Assembly (NCBI RefSeq): GCF_003003005.1
Contig: NZ_PVTR01000007.1
Span: forward strand, 248,001 to 312,000
Length of the DNA stretch: 64,000 nucleotides
Origin: Mongoliibacter ruber
Lineage (GTDB): Bacteria > Bacteroidota > Bacteroidia > Cytophagales > Cyclobacteriaceae
Direction of reading: 5' to 3'
In this document: positions 41,265 to 50,434 of the stretch, one piece after another
How positions within the stretch are numbered: position 1 is the first letter of the stretch
How the letters are laid out: each line of letters starts with the position of its first letter
Translations under genes and position numbers: made by a program
The notes under the pieces: generated by a model
Database searches by the model: none
What the model saw: the letters and a program-made list of their open reading frames with translations, nothing else
What the model was told of the DNA's origin: nothing

Positions 41265-42656
41265 ATGACAATCCAATCATTTTTCTTTCATTTCAAAAAG
41301 GCTGTAAAAGGATTTGATATCGATTTTACCAAAATCAGCATCAAAAAGGCCATATTTTACCTATCCATTCCTATGATCTTGGAAATGGTCATGGAATCCT
41401 TATTCGCCGTAGTTGATATATTCTTTGTAGGCAAACTTGGGGTCTATGCAGTGGCCACAGTGGGACTGACTGAGTCTGTTTTGACTATAATTTATTCGAT
41501 AGCCATTGGTCTGAGTATGGCAGCAACAGCCATAGTTGCCAGAAGGATAGGAGAGAAGAAACCTAAGGAAGCCTCCAAAGCTGCATTTCAAGCAATAATG
41601 GTATGTTCTTTATTTGCCGTGGCGGTAGCTGTTATTGGGGTATTGCAGGCAAAAAATCTACTCGCTCTTATGGGGGGTGAGGAAGAGGTGATTGAATCCG
41701 GGTACCGATACACGCAGGTGATTTTTGGAGGTAATGTATGTGTGATGTTATTGTTTTTGATCAATGGGATTTTTAGAGGGGCTGGTAATGCAGCCATTGC
41801 AATGAAAGCCCTTTGGATAGCTAACGGCTTTAATATTGTGCTTGATCCTTTGCTGATATTTGGCTTGGGGCCCATTCCAGCTATGGGTTTGGAGGGGGCC
41901 GCATGGGCTACTACTACAGGGAGAGGAATAGGAGTGCTATTTCAATTGTATGTCCTGTTCAAAGGTACATCGCTGATTAAATTTTATTGGGAAAGCCTTA
42001 AAATGAACTGGAAAACCATATGGACTATCCTGAAAGTTGCCTCAGGTGGTATGGGACAGTTCCTGATTGAATCAGCATCATGGATTTTTTTGATGAGGAT
42101 TATTTCTGAATCAGGTTCAGCGGCTTTGGCTGGCTATACAATTGCAATCAGACTTATAATTTTTGCTCTCTTGCCTGCTTTTGGTTTGGCAAATGCCTCT
42201 GCTACTTTGGTAGGTCAAAACCTTGGAGCTTTGCAGCCTGGTAGGGCAGAAAAATCGGCTTGGTTCAGTGCCCACTTGACAGCAATTTTTCTTGGATTAT
42301 GTGCTATCGTTTTCATTGGTGGAGCAGGTTTTTTTATTCAGATTTTCAACCAAGAACAGTCTGTGATCGAAGTGGGCAGAAATGGCTTAGTCATCATTTG
42401 TCTAGGCTATGTCTTTTTTGGATATGGAATGGTCATGAGCCAATCACTTAATGGGGCAGGCGATACCCGTACGCCTACAATTATAAACTTGGCCGTTCTC
42501 TGGGGATTTCAGATCCCATTTGCCTACTTCCTGGCAAAAGTTCTACTGATGGGAGCCACTGGAGTTTTCGTGGCAATAGCGGTCAGTCATTCCCTACATG
42601 CTGTGGTCAGCACCCTTGTTTTTAACAGAGGTAGGTGGAAGCTGGTGCAGGTTTAA
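41265..42656 (+). CDS. MATE family multidrug efflux transporter
   Basis: Exports cationic or hydrophobic compounds in exchange for Na+ or H+. 463 residues with twelve predicted membrane helices in two pseudo-symmetric bundles. The family cues are LSIPMILEMVMESLFAVVDI (helix 1), GLSMAATAIVARRIGEKKPK, GAGNAAIAMKALWIANGFNI, LDPLLIFGLGPIPAMGLEGA, VGQNLGALQPGRAEKSAWFS and the second-half SQSLNGAGDTRTPTIINLAV. Length and motifs are normal. It is a stand-alone gene; no regulator lies beside it. Confidence 0.95.
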   Translation: MTIQSFFFHFKKAVKGFDIDFTKISIKKAIFYLSIPMILEMVMESLFAVVDIFFVGKLGVYAVATVGLTESVLTIIYSIAIGLSMAATAIVARRIGEKKPKEASKAAFQAIMVCSLFAVAVAVIGVLQAKNLLALMGGEEEVIESGYRYTQVIFGGNVCVMLLFLINGIFRGAGNAAIAMKALWIANGFNIVLDPLLIFGLGPIPAMGLEGAAWATTTGRGIGVLFQLYVLFKGTSLIKFYWESLKMNWKTIWTILKVASGGMGQFLIESASWIFLMRIISESGSAALAGYTIAIRLIIFALLPAFGLANASATLVGQNLGALQPGRAEKSAWFSAHLTAIFLGLCAIVFIGGAGFFIQIFNQEQSVIEVGRNGLVIICLGYVFFGYGMVMSQSLNGAGDTRTPTIINLAVLWGFQIPFAYFLAKVLLMGATGVFVAIAVSHSLHAVVSTLVFNRGRWKLVQV

Positions 42657-42708
42657 ATATTAATGAGACTTTCTAAAAAAATAGTTTTTACCAAATTCTT
42701 GACGCCAC

Positions 42709-42760
42709 AAAGGCTCAAAGACACCTAAATTCACAAAATTCTTAGCGTCTTTGAGCCTTT
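42709..42760. terminator. Long terminator-like inverted repeat between MATE and MBL genes
   Basis: AAAGGCTCAAAGACAC (42709-42724) against GCGTCTTTGAGCCTTT (42745-42760), 14 consecutive complementary bases plus mismatches at the loop side, 20-nt loop. It lies between convergent genes and would serve both. The phrase resembles CACAAAGGCnCAAAGAC-type intergenic repeats that I recall from many unrelated bacteria. Confidence 0.7.
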
Positions 42761-42793
42761 TATGACCAATCAAAATTAAGGCTGAGCCTATGA

Positions 42794-44173
42794 TTAAGAA
42801 TTCCAATCCGCCCACCCACCGGAATAGTTGAGGATATTGTCAAATCCATTAGCAGTCAAAACAGAATAAGCGATAGCCGCACGAGCTCCACTTTGGCAAT
42901 GGATAATTACTTCCTTTTGCTTGGAAATTTTATCTAAGTTTTCTTTAATCTTGCCTACAAATATATTGTCAGCACCCTCTATATGGCCTTTTTTGAATTC
43001 CGATTTGCCTCTGACGTCGACAATTTGAACCTCGGAATTTTCCATTTTATTTTTGACAGTTTTTTTGTCAATTACTTCGTAGCTACTGAGTTCATTTTTT
43101 TCAAATTGTATCAATTGAGCTGGAGTGATATAACCTTTTATGTTATCCAGACCAATCCTCATCAGTTTTCGAGTCAATTCTTCTGTTTCTGATGCATCAG
43201 CGATCAGCACGAATGATTCTTCATAATTGAGATACCAACCCATCCATGTTGAAAAAGAGTTGTTGTTGGATATGTTTAAAGATCCTTTTAGGAAACCATC
43301 TGAATACTGTTTCCAAGGTCTAGTGTCAATTATTTTCAAACCTTCATTTTTGACATCTATAAAATCAGCTTCTGAAAGGTTTTTTAAGGTTGGAACTTCA
43401 GTCAATAAAGGGCGGTCAACCTTGTTTAACTTCTTCATCATTGCAAAATAACGAGGAGGTTCGGGTTGATCTGCCAGCAATTCGTTTGTAAATGCTGTCC
43501 GATCATGAAGTAGCTGTAATGCCCAATTTCTGATTTTTTCATACCCAATAGTAGACATCGGAACAGCACCTAAGGATTTGCCACAAGCGGATCCAGCACC
43601 ATGACCAGGCCAAATTTGGATGTATTCGGACATTTTATTGAAATCTTGCAATGAGTCAAAAAGCTGATGGGCACCTTTTTCCTGAGTACCTTTCATACCA
43701 GCCGCTTGTTCTAGTAAGTCAGGTCGTCCCACATCTCCGACAAAAACAAAATCTCCTGTAAATAACATAACCGGTTCATCAGTAGCAGGCTTATCTGTTA
43801 AGAGAAAACTCAAATGCTCTGGCGTGTGGCCGGGCGTATGAAGTGCCTCAAATGTGACATTGCCCAATTTGATGATATCACCATGCTTGACTTTGGTATG
43901 GTCAAATTCATATTTCCAGTCTTTATCTCCTTCATCGGATAGATATAGCTCAGCACCTGTCAATGCAGCAAGCTCTCTTGATCCAGAAAGAAAGTCCGCA
44001 TGAATGTGAGTTTCTAACACATGGGTGATTTTCATGTTGTTTTCCTCGGCAATTTTGAGATAAGTGTCAACATCTCTTTTGGGATCAATCACGGCTGCAA
44101 TTCCACCCGCCTGACATCCTATTACATAGCTCGCCTGAGCCAAACTTTTATCATATACTAATTCAAAAAACAT
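42794..44173 (-). CDS. MBL-fold hydrolase with two rhodanese domains (persulfide-dioxygenase-like)
   Basis: 459 residues from ATG 44171-44173 (MFFELVYDKSLAQASYVIGC); seven codons upstream are excluded. An N-terminal metallo-beta-lactamase domain has THIHADFLSG, LHTPGHTPEHLS, FTGDFVFVGDVGRPDL and WPGHGAGSACG, like ETHE1-type persulfide dioxygenases. Two rhodanese domains follow. The first (about 265-355) lacks the active-site Cys (IADASETEEL) and is probably structural. The second (about 365-459) keeps it in IIHCQSGARAA. The likely role is oxidation or transfer of sulfane sulphur from glutathione- or low-molecular-weight-thiol persulfide, in the cytoplasm. Confidence 0.93.
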   Translation of the reverse strand: MFFELVYDKSLAQASYVIGCQAGGIAAVIDPKRDVDTYLKIAEENNMKITHVLETHIHADFLSGSRELAALTGAELYLSDEGDKDWKYEFDHTKVKHGDIIKLGNVTFEALHTPGHTPEHLSFLLTDKPATDEPVMLFTGDFVFVGDVGRPDLLEQAAGMKGTQEKGAHQLFDSLQDFNKMSEYIQIWPGHGAGSACGKSLGAVPMSTIGYEKIRNWALQLLHDRTAFTNELLADQPEPPRYFAMMKKLNKVDRPLLTEVPTLKNLSEADFIDVKNEGLKIIDTRPWKQYSDGFLKGSLNISNNNSFSTWMGWYLNYEESFVLIADASETEELTRKLMRIGLDNIKGYITPAQLIQFEKNELSSYEVIDKKTVKNKMENSEVQIVDVRGKSEFKKGHIEGADNIFVGKIKENLDKISKQKEVIIHCQSGARAAIAYSVLTANGFDNILNYSGGWADWNS

Positions 44174-44210
44174 AGTTTTTGGTTTTAATTTCAATCGATT
44201 CTTTCGAATT

Positions 44211-44218
44211 CAAAGGTA
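44211..44218 (-). promoter_or_regulatory. Putative -7 element for the MBL-rhodanese gene
   Basis: Minus strand TACCTTTG fits TAnnTTTG, about 37 nt before the ATG at 44173. No -33 TTTG is found at the right distance. Confidence 0.4.
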
Positions 44219-44376
44219 GATGATTAGTATAAGAGATTAAGTGATATTTATTACCTTAGCTATGGTCATCCATTAATGAGTAGTGTAAGAAAATGAATTT
44301 TCAATCTGTAGAACTTCCACTTAATTGAGTTTGTGATGTTTGTCTTATTTTTTACAAAACCCAAGTAAAAAGGAAA

Positions 44377-45747
44377 TTAAAATTTCAGACTCAAGCCCAC
44401 TATAGGTTGACTTGGTGTGAGGTTGAATCCCATCGCACTAGGGCCTACTGGCATGCGCTGGTTGATGAAGTAATTTTCAGGATTGATATTAACAGAAAAA
44501 TCCAATCCACTTTTTTCGTTTATTCTCTCTCCGAGCGTCTTGCTCATATTTTCATTCTTGAACTTTTGGAAGAGGATCTGTTGGGTAATCAAGGCCAAAG
44601 CCGACGGTACACCAATGATGGCTGTAGCTGATTCGGATTCAGCTATTGCCATAATTCCCAATCCTAACAATGCTGCCCCAGCCGTGGAATAGCCAATAGT
44701 ACTTCCTTGTTTTTTGGTCAAATATACACCTCTGGCTGATCTATGACCCACAATCGTCCCTAATACTGAACCTGCTGCTGGAATCAAAATTACAGCTGAT
44801 GAATTTCCATCAGAAAGTGCCTCAGATGCTATTGCAAATCCTAATCCCGTTCCAATTAAACTTAAAATTGTTGTGTTTTCGGCATCCCCAAGCGTATAGG
44901 GGTACTTCAATGATTGTTGATTCCCGACGACCAATCCTAAAATTCCTCCACCAAGAATTCCGGCTCCATAGGCATTGGTGTTTTCCACTCGTAAGGCTCC
45001 CAAAGTAGATGCTCCAAGCCAAGAACCAAGTAATCCATAATGCCTCAGTGTTTCAACATGACCTTCTGAATAATTCTCTCTTTTTTGTTTCTGAAATGCC
45101 CATTCCCCTAATGCAATACTACTCAAGGCACCGAGACCTGCGGCAGCCCTTCCACTAGACTCTGATTCTCCGGCAATCAAAATACCCAATGAACCTCCAT
45201 ACACCCATCCTAACAGTCTGCCGGTATTTCCTGCTCTTACGACTGATCTGGTGATGTCATCAAATTTTTTGGGATTAATTACAGGGCCTAAGGCCCACAG
45301 ACCACCCATGACAAGAGGTATACCTATGGCTCCAACATTGTCAACCTCAAAAACAGCTACTGTAGCTAGACCATAACTGAAACCATATGCAATACTCACA
45401 AATCTATCTCTACCTCTCCACTCAAATTCTGAAGCCTCAGAGGCAGGCGCTTTGATATTACTAAGTTCCCTGTCCCATTGCTCCCGCATTTGGTAATACT
45501 TGTTTTTTTCCTCTTCGGATAAGCGATCAAAATACCTATTGAGGTAAACCTCATAGTCATTCATGTATTCCAACTCTTCAGCTGTTAATTCCTCGCCATA
45601 GGATTCTTTGGTTTTGATTTCCTTATAAGTGAGCTTATTGCTCTCCTCCCAATATCCCCTTGCAGAATATAGGCTTTGGGCCATGGACGTTTGAAAAATA
45701 AAGAAAGCTCCGATGAGTAGGATTGAGATTCTGAAGAAAGTTTTCAT
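44377..45747 (-). CDS. Exported glycine-rich repetitive protein of unknown function
   Basis: 456 residues. A signal peptide (MKTFFRISILLIGAFFIFQT, cut near SMAQ) is followed by a charged helical region to about residue 110 (KTKESYGEELTAEELEYMND, YFDRLSEEEKNKYYQMREQW). Then come roughly ten Gly/Ala-rich hydrophobic stretches that look like copies of one unit, e.g. GRLLGWVYGGSLGILIAGES, GLLGSWLGASTLGALRVENT, GAGILGGGILGLVVGNQ, SLIGTGLGFAIASEALSDGN and GYSTAGAALLGLGIMAIAES. The C-terminus (VGPSAMGFNLTPSQPIVGLS-LKF) ends like an outer-membrane beta strand with Phe. It could be an outer-membrane barrel made of glycine-zipper-like hairpins. No family is recognised. Confidence 0.8.
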   Translation of the reverse strand: MKTFFRISILLIGAFFIFQTSMAQSLYSARGYWEESNKLTYKEIKTKESYGEELTAEELEYMNDYEVYLNRYFDRLSEEEKNKYYQMREQWDRELSNIKAPASEASEFEWRGRDRFVSIAYGFSYGLATVAVFEVDNVGAIGIPLVMGGLWALGPVINPKKFDDITRSVVRAGNTGRLLGWVYGGSLGILIAGESESSGRAAAGLGALSSIALGEWAFQKQKRENYSEGHVETLRHYGLLGSWLGASTLGALRVENTNAYGAGILGGGILGLVVGNQQSLKYPYTLGDAENTTILSLIGTGLGFAIASEALSDGNSSAVILIPAAGSVLGTIVGHRSARGVYLTKKQGSTIGYSTAGAALLGLGIMAIAESESATAIIGVPSALALITQQILFQKFKNENMSKTLGERINEKSGLDFSVNINPENYFINQRMPVGPSAMGFNLTPSQPIVGLSLKF

Positions 45748-45822
45748 AGTGTGGTCAATAGCGGCATTGATTATTGATTTAATTCTGAAACGAACAGTAT
45801 AATTAAATGTTCAGTCCATACC

Positions 45823-45830
45823 CAAATGTA
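45823..45830 (-). promoter_or_regulatory. Putative -7 element for the glycine-rich protein gene
   Basis: Minus strand TACATTTG fits TAnnTTTG, about 76 nt before the ATG at 45747. A -33 element is not clear. Confidence 0.35.
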
Positions 45831-45902
45831 GCCAAATGGTGCCAATTAAAACCGTTACACATATGACACAGCAGAAAATTATTTTAAGGATCAATCACAA
45901 AC

Positions 45903-48900
45903 TCAAACAGCCAATTTATCATTGTCATTTTCATCCAATTCTTTGTACTTCCAGATAGCCAAAACTGAAATCACCAATAAAATCAATACCATCCAATATA
46001 CCCAAACTGGAACGGGTACAGGATCTCCTTTTGCGTAAGAATGCAAGCCTGATAAATAATAATTTACCCCGAATGAGGTCATGATGATAGCACCAAATGC
46101 CCATAAACTAGCAAGATTGTATATCAAACCGTTTTTGAAAGCTGGGATCAATCTGAGGTGTAGCACAAAGGCATACACAATGACAGAAATCAAAGCCCAG
46201 GTCTCCTTAGGATCCCATGCCCAATACCTTCCCCAACTTTCATTGGCCCATACGCCTCCAAGAAATGTACCGATAGCGAGTAAAAATAAACCTATTGTAA
46301 TGGACATTTCATTGACCATCTGCAGTTCTCTGAGGCTATTCCACCAAGATTTTTTAGGATGGGATGGTTTAAATATCACCAAGAGTAAACTTAGCAATGC
46401 AATGATAGCCGCTAGGGCAAGTGGAGCATAACCGCTGACGATGACAGCAACATGTATCTTGAGCCAGTAAGAATGCAGCACAGGCATCAAATTGGTGATT
46501 TCTGGATTGAGCCAGTCGAGAAAACTCACAAATAGGAGCGTGCCTGAAAATAAAAGCCCTAGAGGCACAGTAAATTTAGACTTATTACCAAAGATCAAAC
46601 CCATCAACAATACGCCCCAGGCAACGAATACCAACATTTCAAAGCCATCACTCCAAGGTGGGTGCTTGGCAATGAACCACCTTAATGCTAAATGAAAAGT
46701 GAAGGCCAGCATGCCAATCCATGCCAAAATCAACCCAGCCTTCCAACTATGAAAGATTATGGTTTTGTTTTTAAAGAGCATGGTTATGGCGAGCGCCAAC
46801 ATCAAAGTTCCCAGAAGCCAAAATGGTCCAAATAGCTTTGTGCCCAAGTTGAGACGGTTATAAAGAATCTCAGCCTGTATATCAGTTTGGCTTGGGTAAA
46901 CTTCTTCGCCCGCTTTTTCCTGATAAAGCGAAATGTAGGATAAGGTCTCTTCTGCCTCTGCCCAGTCTCCAGTATCCATACCTTTTTGAATAGCCTGAAA
47001 ATACATGGGAGTGATGTTTTTGACAAATATCCCATCTTCTTCTTCAAAACCCTGCATAAACTGTTGACCGGTGTACCAAGTATTGTTAGGGTCAAGTCGG
47101 TTTGGGAATAGTCGAAGAAAGTCGCCAGTCAACAGACCATAAAAAATATTGAATCTTTCGTCAGTTTTCAGGAGTTCTTTGTGTCCTTCGTTCCTTTCAG
47201 AAGGTTTAAGTTTGTTGGCCTCCTCTACCATATCTTGAATCAGGTAGTTTCCTTCCGCATCCAAAAAGTCATTGAATGCAATCCTGTCATTGGATTGTAT
47301 GCCTAAGGTTTGAAATACCTCAAATGACTTTTCTTTGTCAACCTTGATTAAAGGAAGTTCACTGTAAGCCCTCGGATCCATTTGTACTTCCAAAAGAAAC
47401 TGCTCAGGAGTTAACCTTATGTCTTCTTTTTCCCCGGGTATACTGATATAGCTTTTACCTGTCAGTTTTCTGGCAATTTCATTGGCCAAGGTATTCAAGG
47501 GCTTCATCCTGCCGTCCAAATCCTGAACAATCAATTTTCCATAAGATTCGGCGTGATGGGTGGGCACTATTTTCGGATAGCCTTCTTCTGATGGGTTTTG
47601 AGGCTTGACCATTCCCCAGCTGGCCATGACCAATAAGAATCCAGCCAACAGGTAGCTGACCTTACCAAATCCCACAGGAGTTTCCTGATCCCTTTTTTTG
47701 CCTTGCTGGATTTTGGAAAGTTTGAAATTAAGGATCCTAAACCTACTTCCTTTTGCAAATAAGGTCAGCAGCATGCCTAATGTCAAAAGGGTGTAACCCA
47801 AGTAAGTGATGTATGTACCAGGTCTGTCTTGATTGACTGAAAGGACAGTACCTCTTTCATCCGTATCATATGAAGACTGGTAAAATCTGAACCCTCGGTA
47901 ATCAAGGACATTGTTCATGAAAATCCGGAAAGGAAACTCATCTCCCTTATCCATCACCATGACTTCACTGGCATAGCTGGACGGGCTTTGGCTTCCTGGA
48001 TAGCGCTCCAGTTCAAATGCATTCAGGTAAAGAGAAAAAGGCAATGAAATAGGTTTGGGGCCAAATGTCATCGCATATTGTTGACCGGCATGTGCAAAAG
48101 AAGTCCAAGTGGGTTTGAAACTCACCATTTTGACATAGGCAGAAGAAACATCATTTCCATCTTCATCTTGGATTTTGTAGTGGATTACATCCAAAAGGTT
48201 TTTGGCGATTGCTTCATCTTCCTCAGCAACATAAGTCAAAGACACACTTTCATGGATATCTCTTACCAAAAATGCACCCTCATCCCACTGGTAGAGGGTC
48301 ATAAGCTTGAAAACTTGTGTTTCTCCAGCGTGTAAGTTGCTCATTTGTTGTGTGTTCATATCCATTATCTGAAGATGAACATCTGAGCTTATTTTCCAGA
48401 TTCCGGATTCTTTAAAAAGTCTGACAGGGTGTTCAGTATCATTTTGGGTGCTAAGCGTCAATCCTCCAAGCCTGATGTATTTTCCCTGATCAACCAAAAA
48501 ATCCTCTCTGCCGCCTTCCATGGCCACGGCAATTTGAAAGAAGGTTTCATTTCCGGGTATAAAGTCTTCTGTGGCCCCTTGGATGTATTCTTCGAAAACC
48601 ACATTGAATTTTTTGTCCCCGATTGTGGCAGAGATTTTTTTGCTCTTGAAACCTTTTGGTAAAAACTGTAAAGGTTTTTCAAAGCTCTGTGGGGATTCGT
48701 TTCCGGATTCTCTTAATTGGAAATAATGGGCTGTTGTGTGAAAAGTATCTACTTCCTGACCTTGCCGGATATGCATGATTCCCTCTTCACTCAGGTATCT
48801 TGTGACACCTGCACCAAAGATGATGATCACAAAAGCAATATGGAATAGACCTACGGGCCACCTGTTTTTATGGAAAAGTTTGTATTGCTTGATATGTGCT

Positions 48901-49082
48901 ATGAAATTGACAGCCATCCAAACCATAATCACTTCAAACCACCAAGCATCGTAGACCAAACCTCTTGCTACAGCAGTGCCGTGGTCATTTTCGATAAAGG
49001 TTGCCACGCCCATCGCACCGGCAAAGGCAATAAGAAGTACTAAGGTGACTTTGGTAGAGAATATGGCTTTTAAATATTTCAT
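45903..49082 (-). CDS. ccsBA: Fused cytochrome c synthase CcsBA (ResB-CcsA), NrfI-like
   Basis: Delivers haem across the inner membrane and attaches it to apocytochromes c (System II). 1059 residues. The N-terminal ResB/CcsB part has membrane segments near 10-30 and 55-95, and a large periplasmic loop. The C-terminal CcsA part (from about 760) carries several membrane helices, the haem-handling WWD motif SWGRYWAWDPKETWAL and flanking histidines (HLALRWFIAKHPPWSDGFEM, MPVLHSYWLKIHVAVIVSGY). It is last in the nrfH-nrfA-porin operon (2-bp gap after the porin gene). In Wolinella the NrfI member is needed for the CxxCK haem of NrfA; that specialisation is likely here too. Confidence 0.95.
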   Translation of the reverse strand: MKYLKAIFSTKVTLVLLIAFAGAMGVATFIENDHGTAVARGLVYDAWWFEVIMVWMAVNFIAHIKQYKLFHKNRWPVGLFHIAFVIIIFGAGVTRYLSEEGIMHIRQGQEVDTFHTTAHYFQLRESGNESPQSFEKPLQFLPKGFKSKKISATIGDKKFNVVFEEYIQGATEDFIPGNETFFQIAVAMEGGREDFLVDQGKYIRLGGLTLSTQNDTEHPVRLFKESGIWKISSDVHLQIMDMNTQQMSNLHAGETQVFKLMTLYQWDEGAFLVRDIHESVSLTYVAEEDEAIAKNLLDVIHYKIQDEDGNDVSSAYVKMVSFKPTWTSFAHAGQQYAMTFGPKPISLPFSLYLNAFELERYPGSQSPSSYASEVMVMDKGDEFPFRIFMNNVLDYRGFRFYQSSYDTDERGTVLSVNQDRPGTYITYLGYTLLTLGMLLTLFAKGSRFRILNFKLSKIQQGKKRDQETPVGFGKVSYLLAGFLLVMASWGMVKPQNPSEEGYPKIVPTHHAESYGKLIVQDLDGRMKPLNTLANEIARKLTGKSYISIPGEKEDIRLTPEQFLLEVQMDPRAYSELPLIKVDKEKSFEVFQTLGIQSNDRIAFNDFLDAEGNYLIQDMVEEANKLKPSERNEGHKELLKTDERFNIFYGLLTGDFLRLFPNRLDPNNTWYTGQQFMQGFEEEDGIFVKNITPMYFQAIQKGMDTGDWAEAEETLSYISLYQEKAGEEVYPSQTDIQAEILYNRLNLGTKLFGPFWLLGTLMLALAITMLFKNKTIIFHSWKAGLILAWIGMLAFTFHLALRWFIAKHPPWSDGFEMLVFVAWGVLLMGLIFGNKSKFTVPLGLLFSGTLLFVSFLDWLNPEITNLMPVLHSYWLKIHVAVIVSGYAPLALAAIIALLSLLLVIFKPSHPKKSWWNSLRELQMVNEMSITIGLFLLAIGTFLGGVWANESWGRYWAWDPKETWALISVIVYAFVLHLRLIPAFKNGLIYNLASLWAFGAIIMTSFGVNYYLSGLHSYAKGDPVPVPVWVYWMVLILLVISVLAIWKYKELDENDNDKLAV

Positions 49083-49084
49083 AA

Positions 49085-50422
49085 TTAGAGAAGTATACCG
49101 ATAAATCTATTTTTCATGGTAGGCCTAAATATCAACATCAGGTAGGCCCAGTTTTGAGTACTTTTTGGATTGCCCACTCCCTGAATTTTGCGGGTAAATA
49201 CTTCCGTTGCAAAAAACTGACTGTATCCCCCTTGGATAGAAAAGGCCTCATTGACAATCCATCCCATGGTCAAATCCAACTCTGAACCGAAATACCTTCC
49301 CTCAGGAGGTGTTGGTGAAAAGTCATTGATGATTCTAAATATTTCAGTGTTGGAATAAAACAAATGGTAGTCAGCTTGAAAGAACAAGTTTTTGCTGAAA
49401 GCATACCTGGACTTGATAAAATAATCTTCCAAACCTTCCATGTTTTCATGTGCGCCACCTACATAAAACAAGTCCATATAGCCATTGAATAAGTGGTTCG
49501 TACCATACAATGGGTTATATGCATTATTATCCAAGGTTCTGGCATTGTCCCCACTGATATGTTCTAATCCTGCTGATAGGGTCCAGATTTTGCCTTCCTC
49601 ACGGTTGACAGGAATGGTGTGGTTATAAGCTATGCTAAAGTTGTAGGCGTTGATATTTCTAAAACCACTCATATCCTCCCCGAATTGATGGTAGTAAAAA
49701 GCGGAAACCTGGGAATTGCCAGAATTGTACTTCAGGGTAGGTATACCGATAGTTGACCTATACCTTACACCTCTATCCCTTATCTCTCCGGTAGCAGCAT
49801 CAATATCCTGCCACTCCCTGCCATCATTCCAGAAAAGAGCTGAAAAAGAGACTTTTCCCCATTTGTTTTCATAGCGGGCCATTTGAGCGACCTTGTATTG
49901 ATTGGGTGTAAAAAAAGGCTGGTCAGTCAATGCCAAGCTTGTCTGGTTATAGCCGCCTCCAAAATGGAATTTCATATCTTCTTTCTCATGTTGAAAAAGG
50001 AGGAAATCATGTGCTCGTGCTTGCAAAGCCCAATCTAGGTTTCCCAGAAATCGGAAATTATCATAGTTGAGTTCTTGCCTACCGATTTTGATTTTCCAAT
50101 TCTCTTTGATTTTGGCAGTGGCCCAAGCTTCATGTACAGATAGGAAATTGTCAGAGGCTTTGACCTGAGGCGTACTTCCAAAAATCCTAATATCCTGTAC
50201 AGACATAAAAAAGCTGAAGTTTTCCATTTCATACTTGGCTTGAAGCCTTGCACGGTGTCCCATAAAAGCAAAAGGATCTGCAGAATCTTCTATTAATCTG
50301 CCAAAACCATTTCTGAATTCAGAGCGCTGAATGTATTGACCATCCACACTGAATTGGGCGTGTAGGTGAAAACAGGGCAAACTTATCAAAAGCAGCCCTA
50401 AGAATAATTTGGAGGTTTTCAT
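49085..50422 (-). CDS. Alginate-export-family outer-membrane porin in the nrf operon
   Basis: 445 residues with signal peptide (MKTSKLFLGLLLISLPCFHL, cut near HAQ) and a beta-barrel pattern of alternating aromatics. The start resembles the Alginate_exp (AlgE-like) porin domain: FSVDGQYIQRSEFRNGFGRL, RARLQAKYEMENFSFFMSVQ, NWKIKIGRQELNYDNFRFLG. It ends MKNRFIGILL, without the usual terminal Phe. Family name aside, alginate export is not supported. Its place between nrfA and ccsBA suggests a channel for nitrite, nitrate or ammonium in the outer membrane. Gaps are 12 bp to nrfA and 2 bp to ccsBA. Confidence 0.88.
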   Translation of the reverse strand: MKTSKLFLGLLLISLPCFHLHAQFSVDGQYIQRSEFRNGFGRLIEDSADPFAFMGHRARLQAKYEMENFSFFMSVQDIRIFGSTPQVKASDNFLSVHEAWATAKIKENWKIKIGRQELNYDNFRFLGNLDWALQARAHDFLLFQHEKEDMKFHFGGGYNQTSLALTDQPFFTPNQYKVAQMARYENKWGKVSFSALFWNDGREWQDIDAATGEIRDRGVRYRSTIGIPTLKYNSGNSQVSAFYYHQFGEDMSGFRNINAYNFSIAYNHTIPVNREEGKIWTLSAGLEHISGDNARTLDNNAYNPLYGTNHLFNGYMDLFYVGGAHENMEGLEDYFIKSRYAFSKNLFFQADYHLFYSNTEIFRIINDFSPTPPEGRYFGSELDLTMGWIVNEAFSIQGGYSQFFATEVFTRKIQGVGNPKSTQNWAYLMLIFRPTMKNRFIGILL

Positions 50423-50434
50423 GGTAATAGAAGT

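Noticed and set aside
49085-50422. Alginate export function for the porin
   Set aside because: The family name is inherited; no alginate or other polysaccharide genes lie near it, while it is embedded in the nitrite reductase operon.
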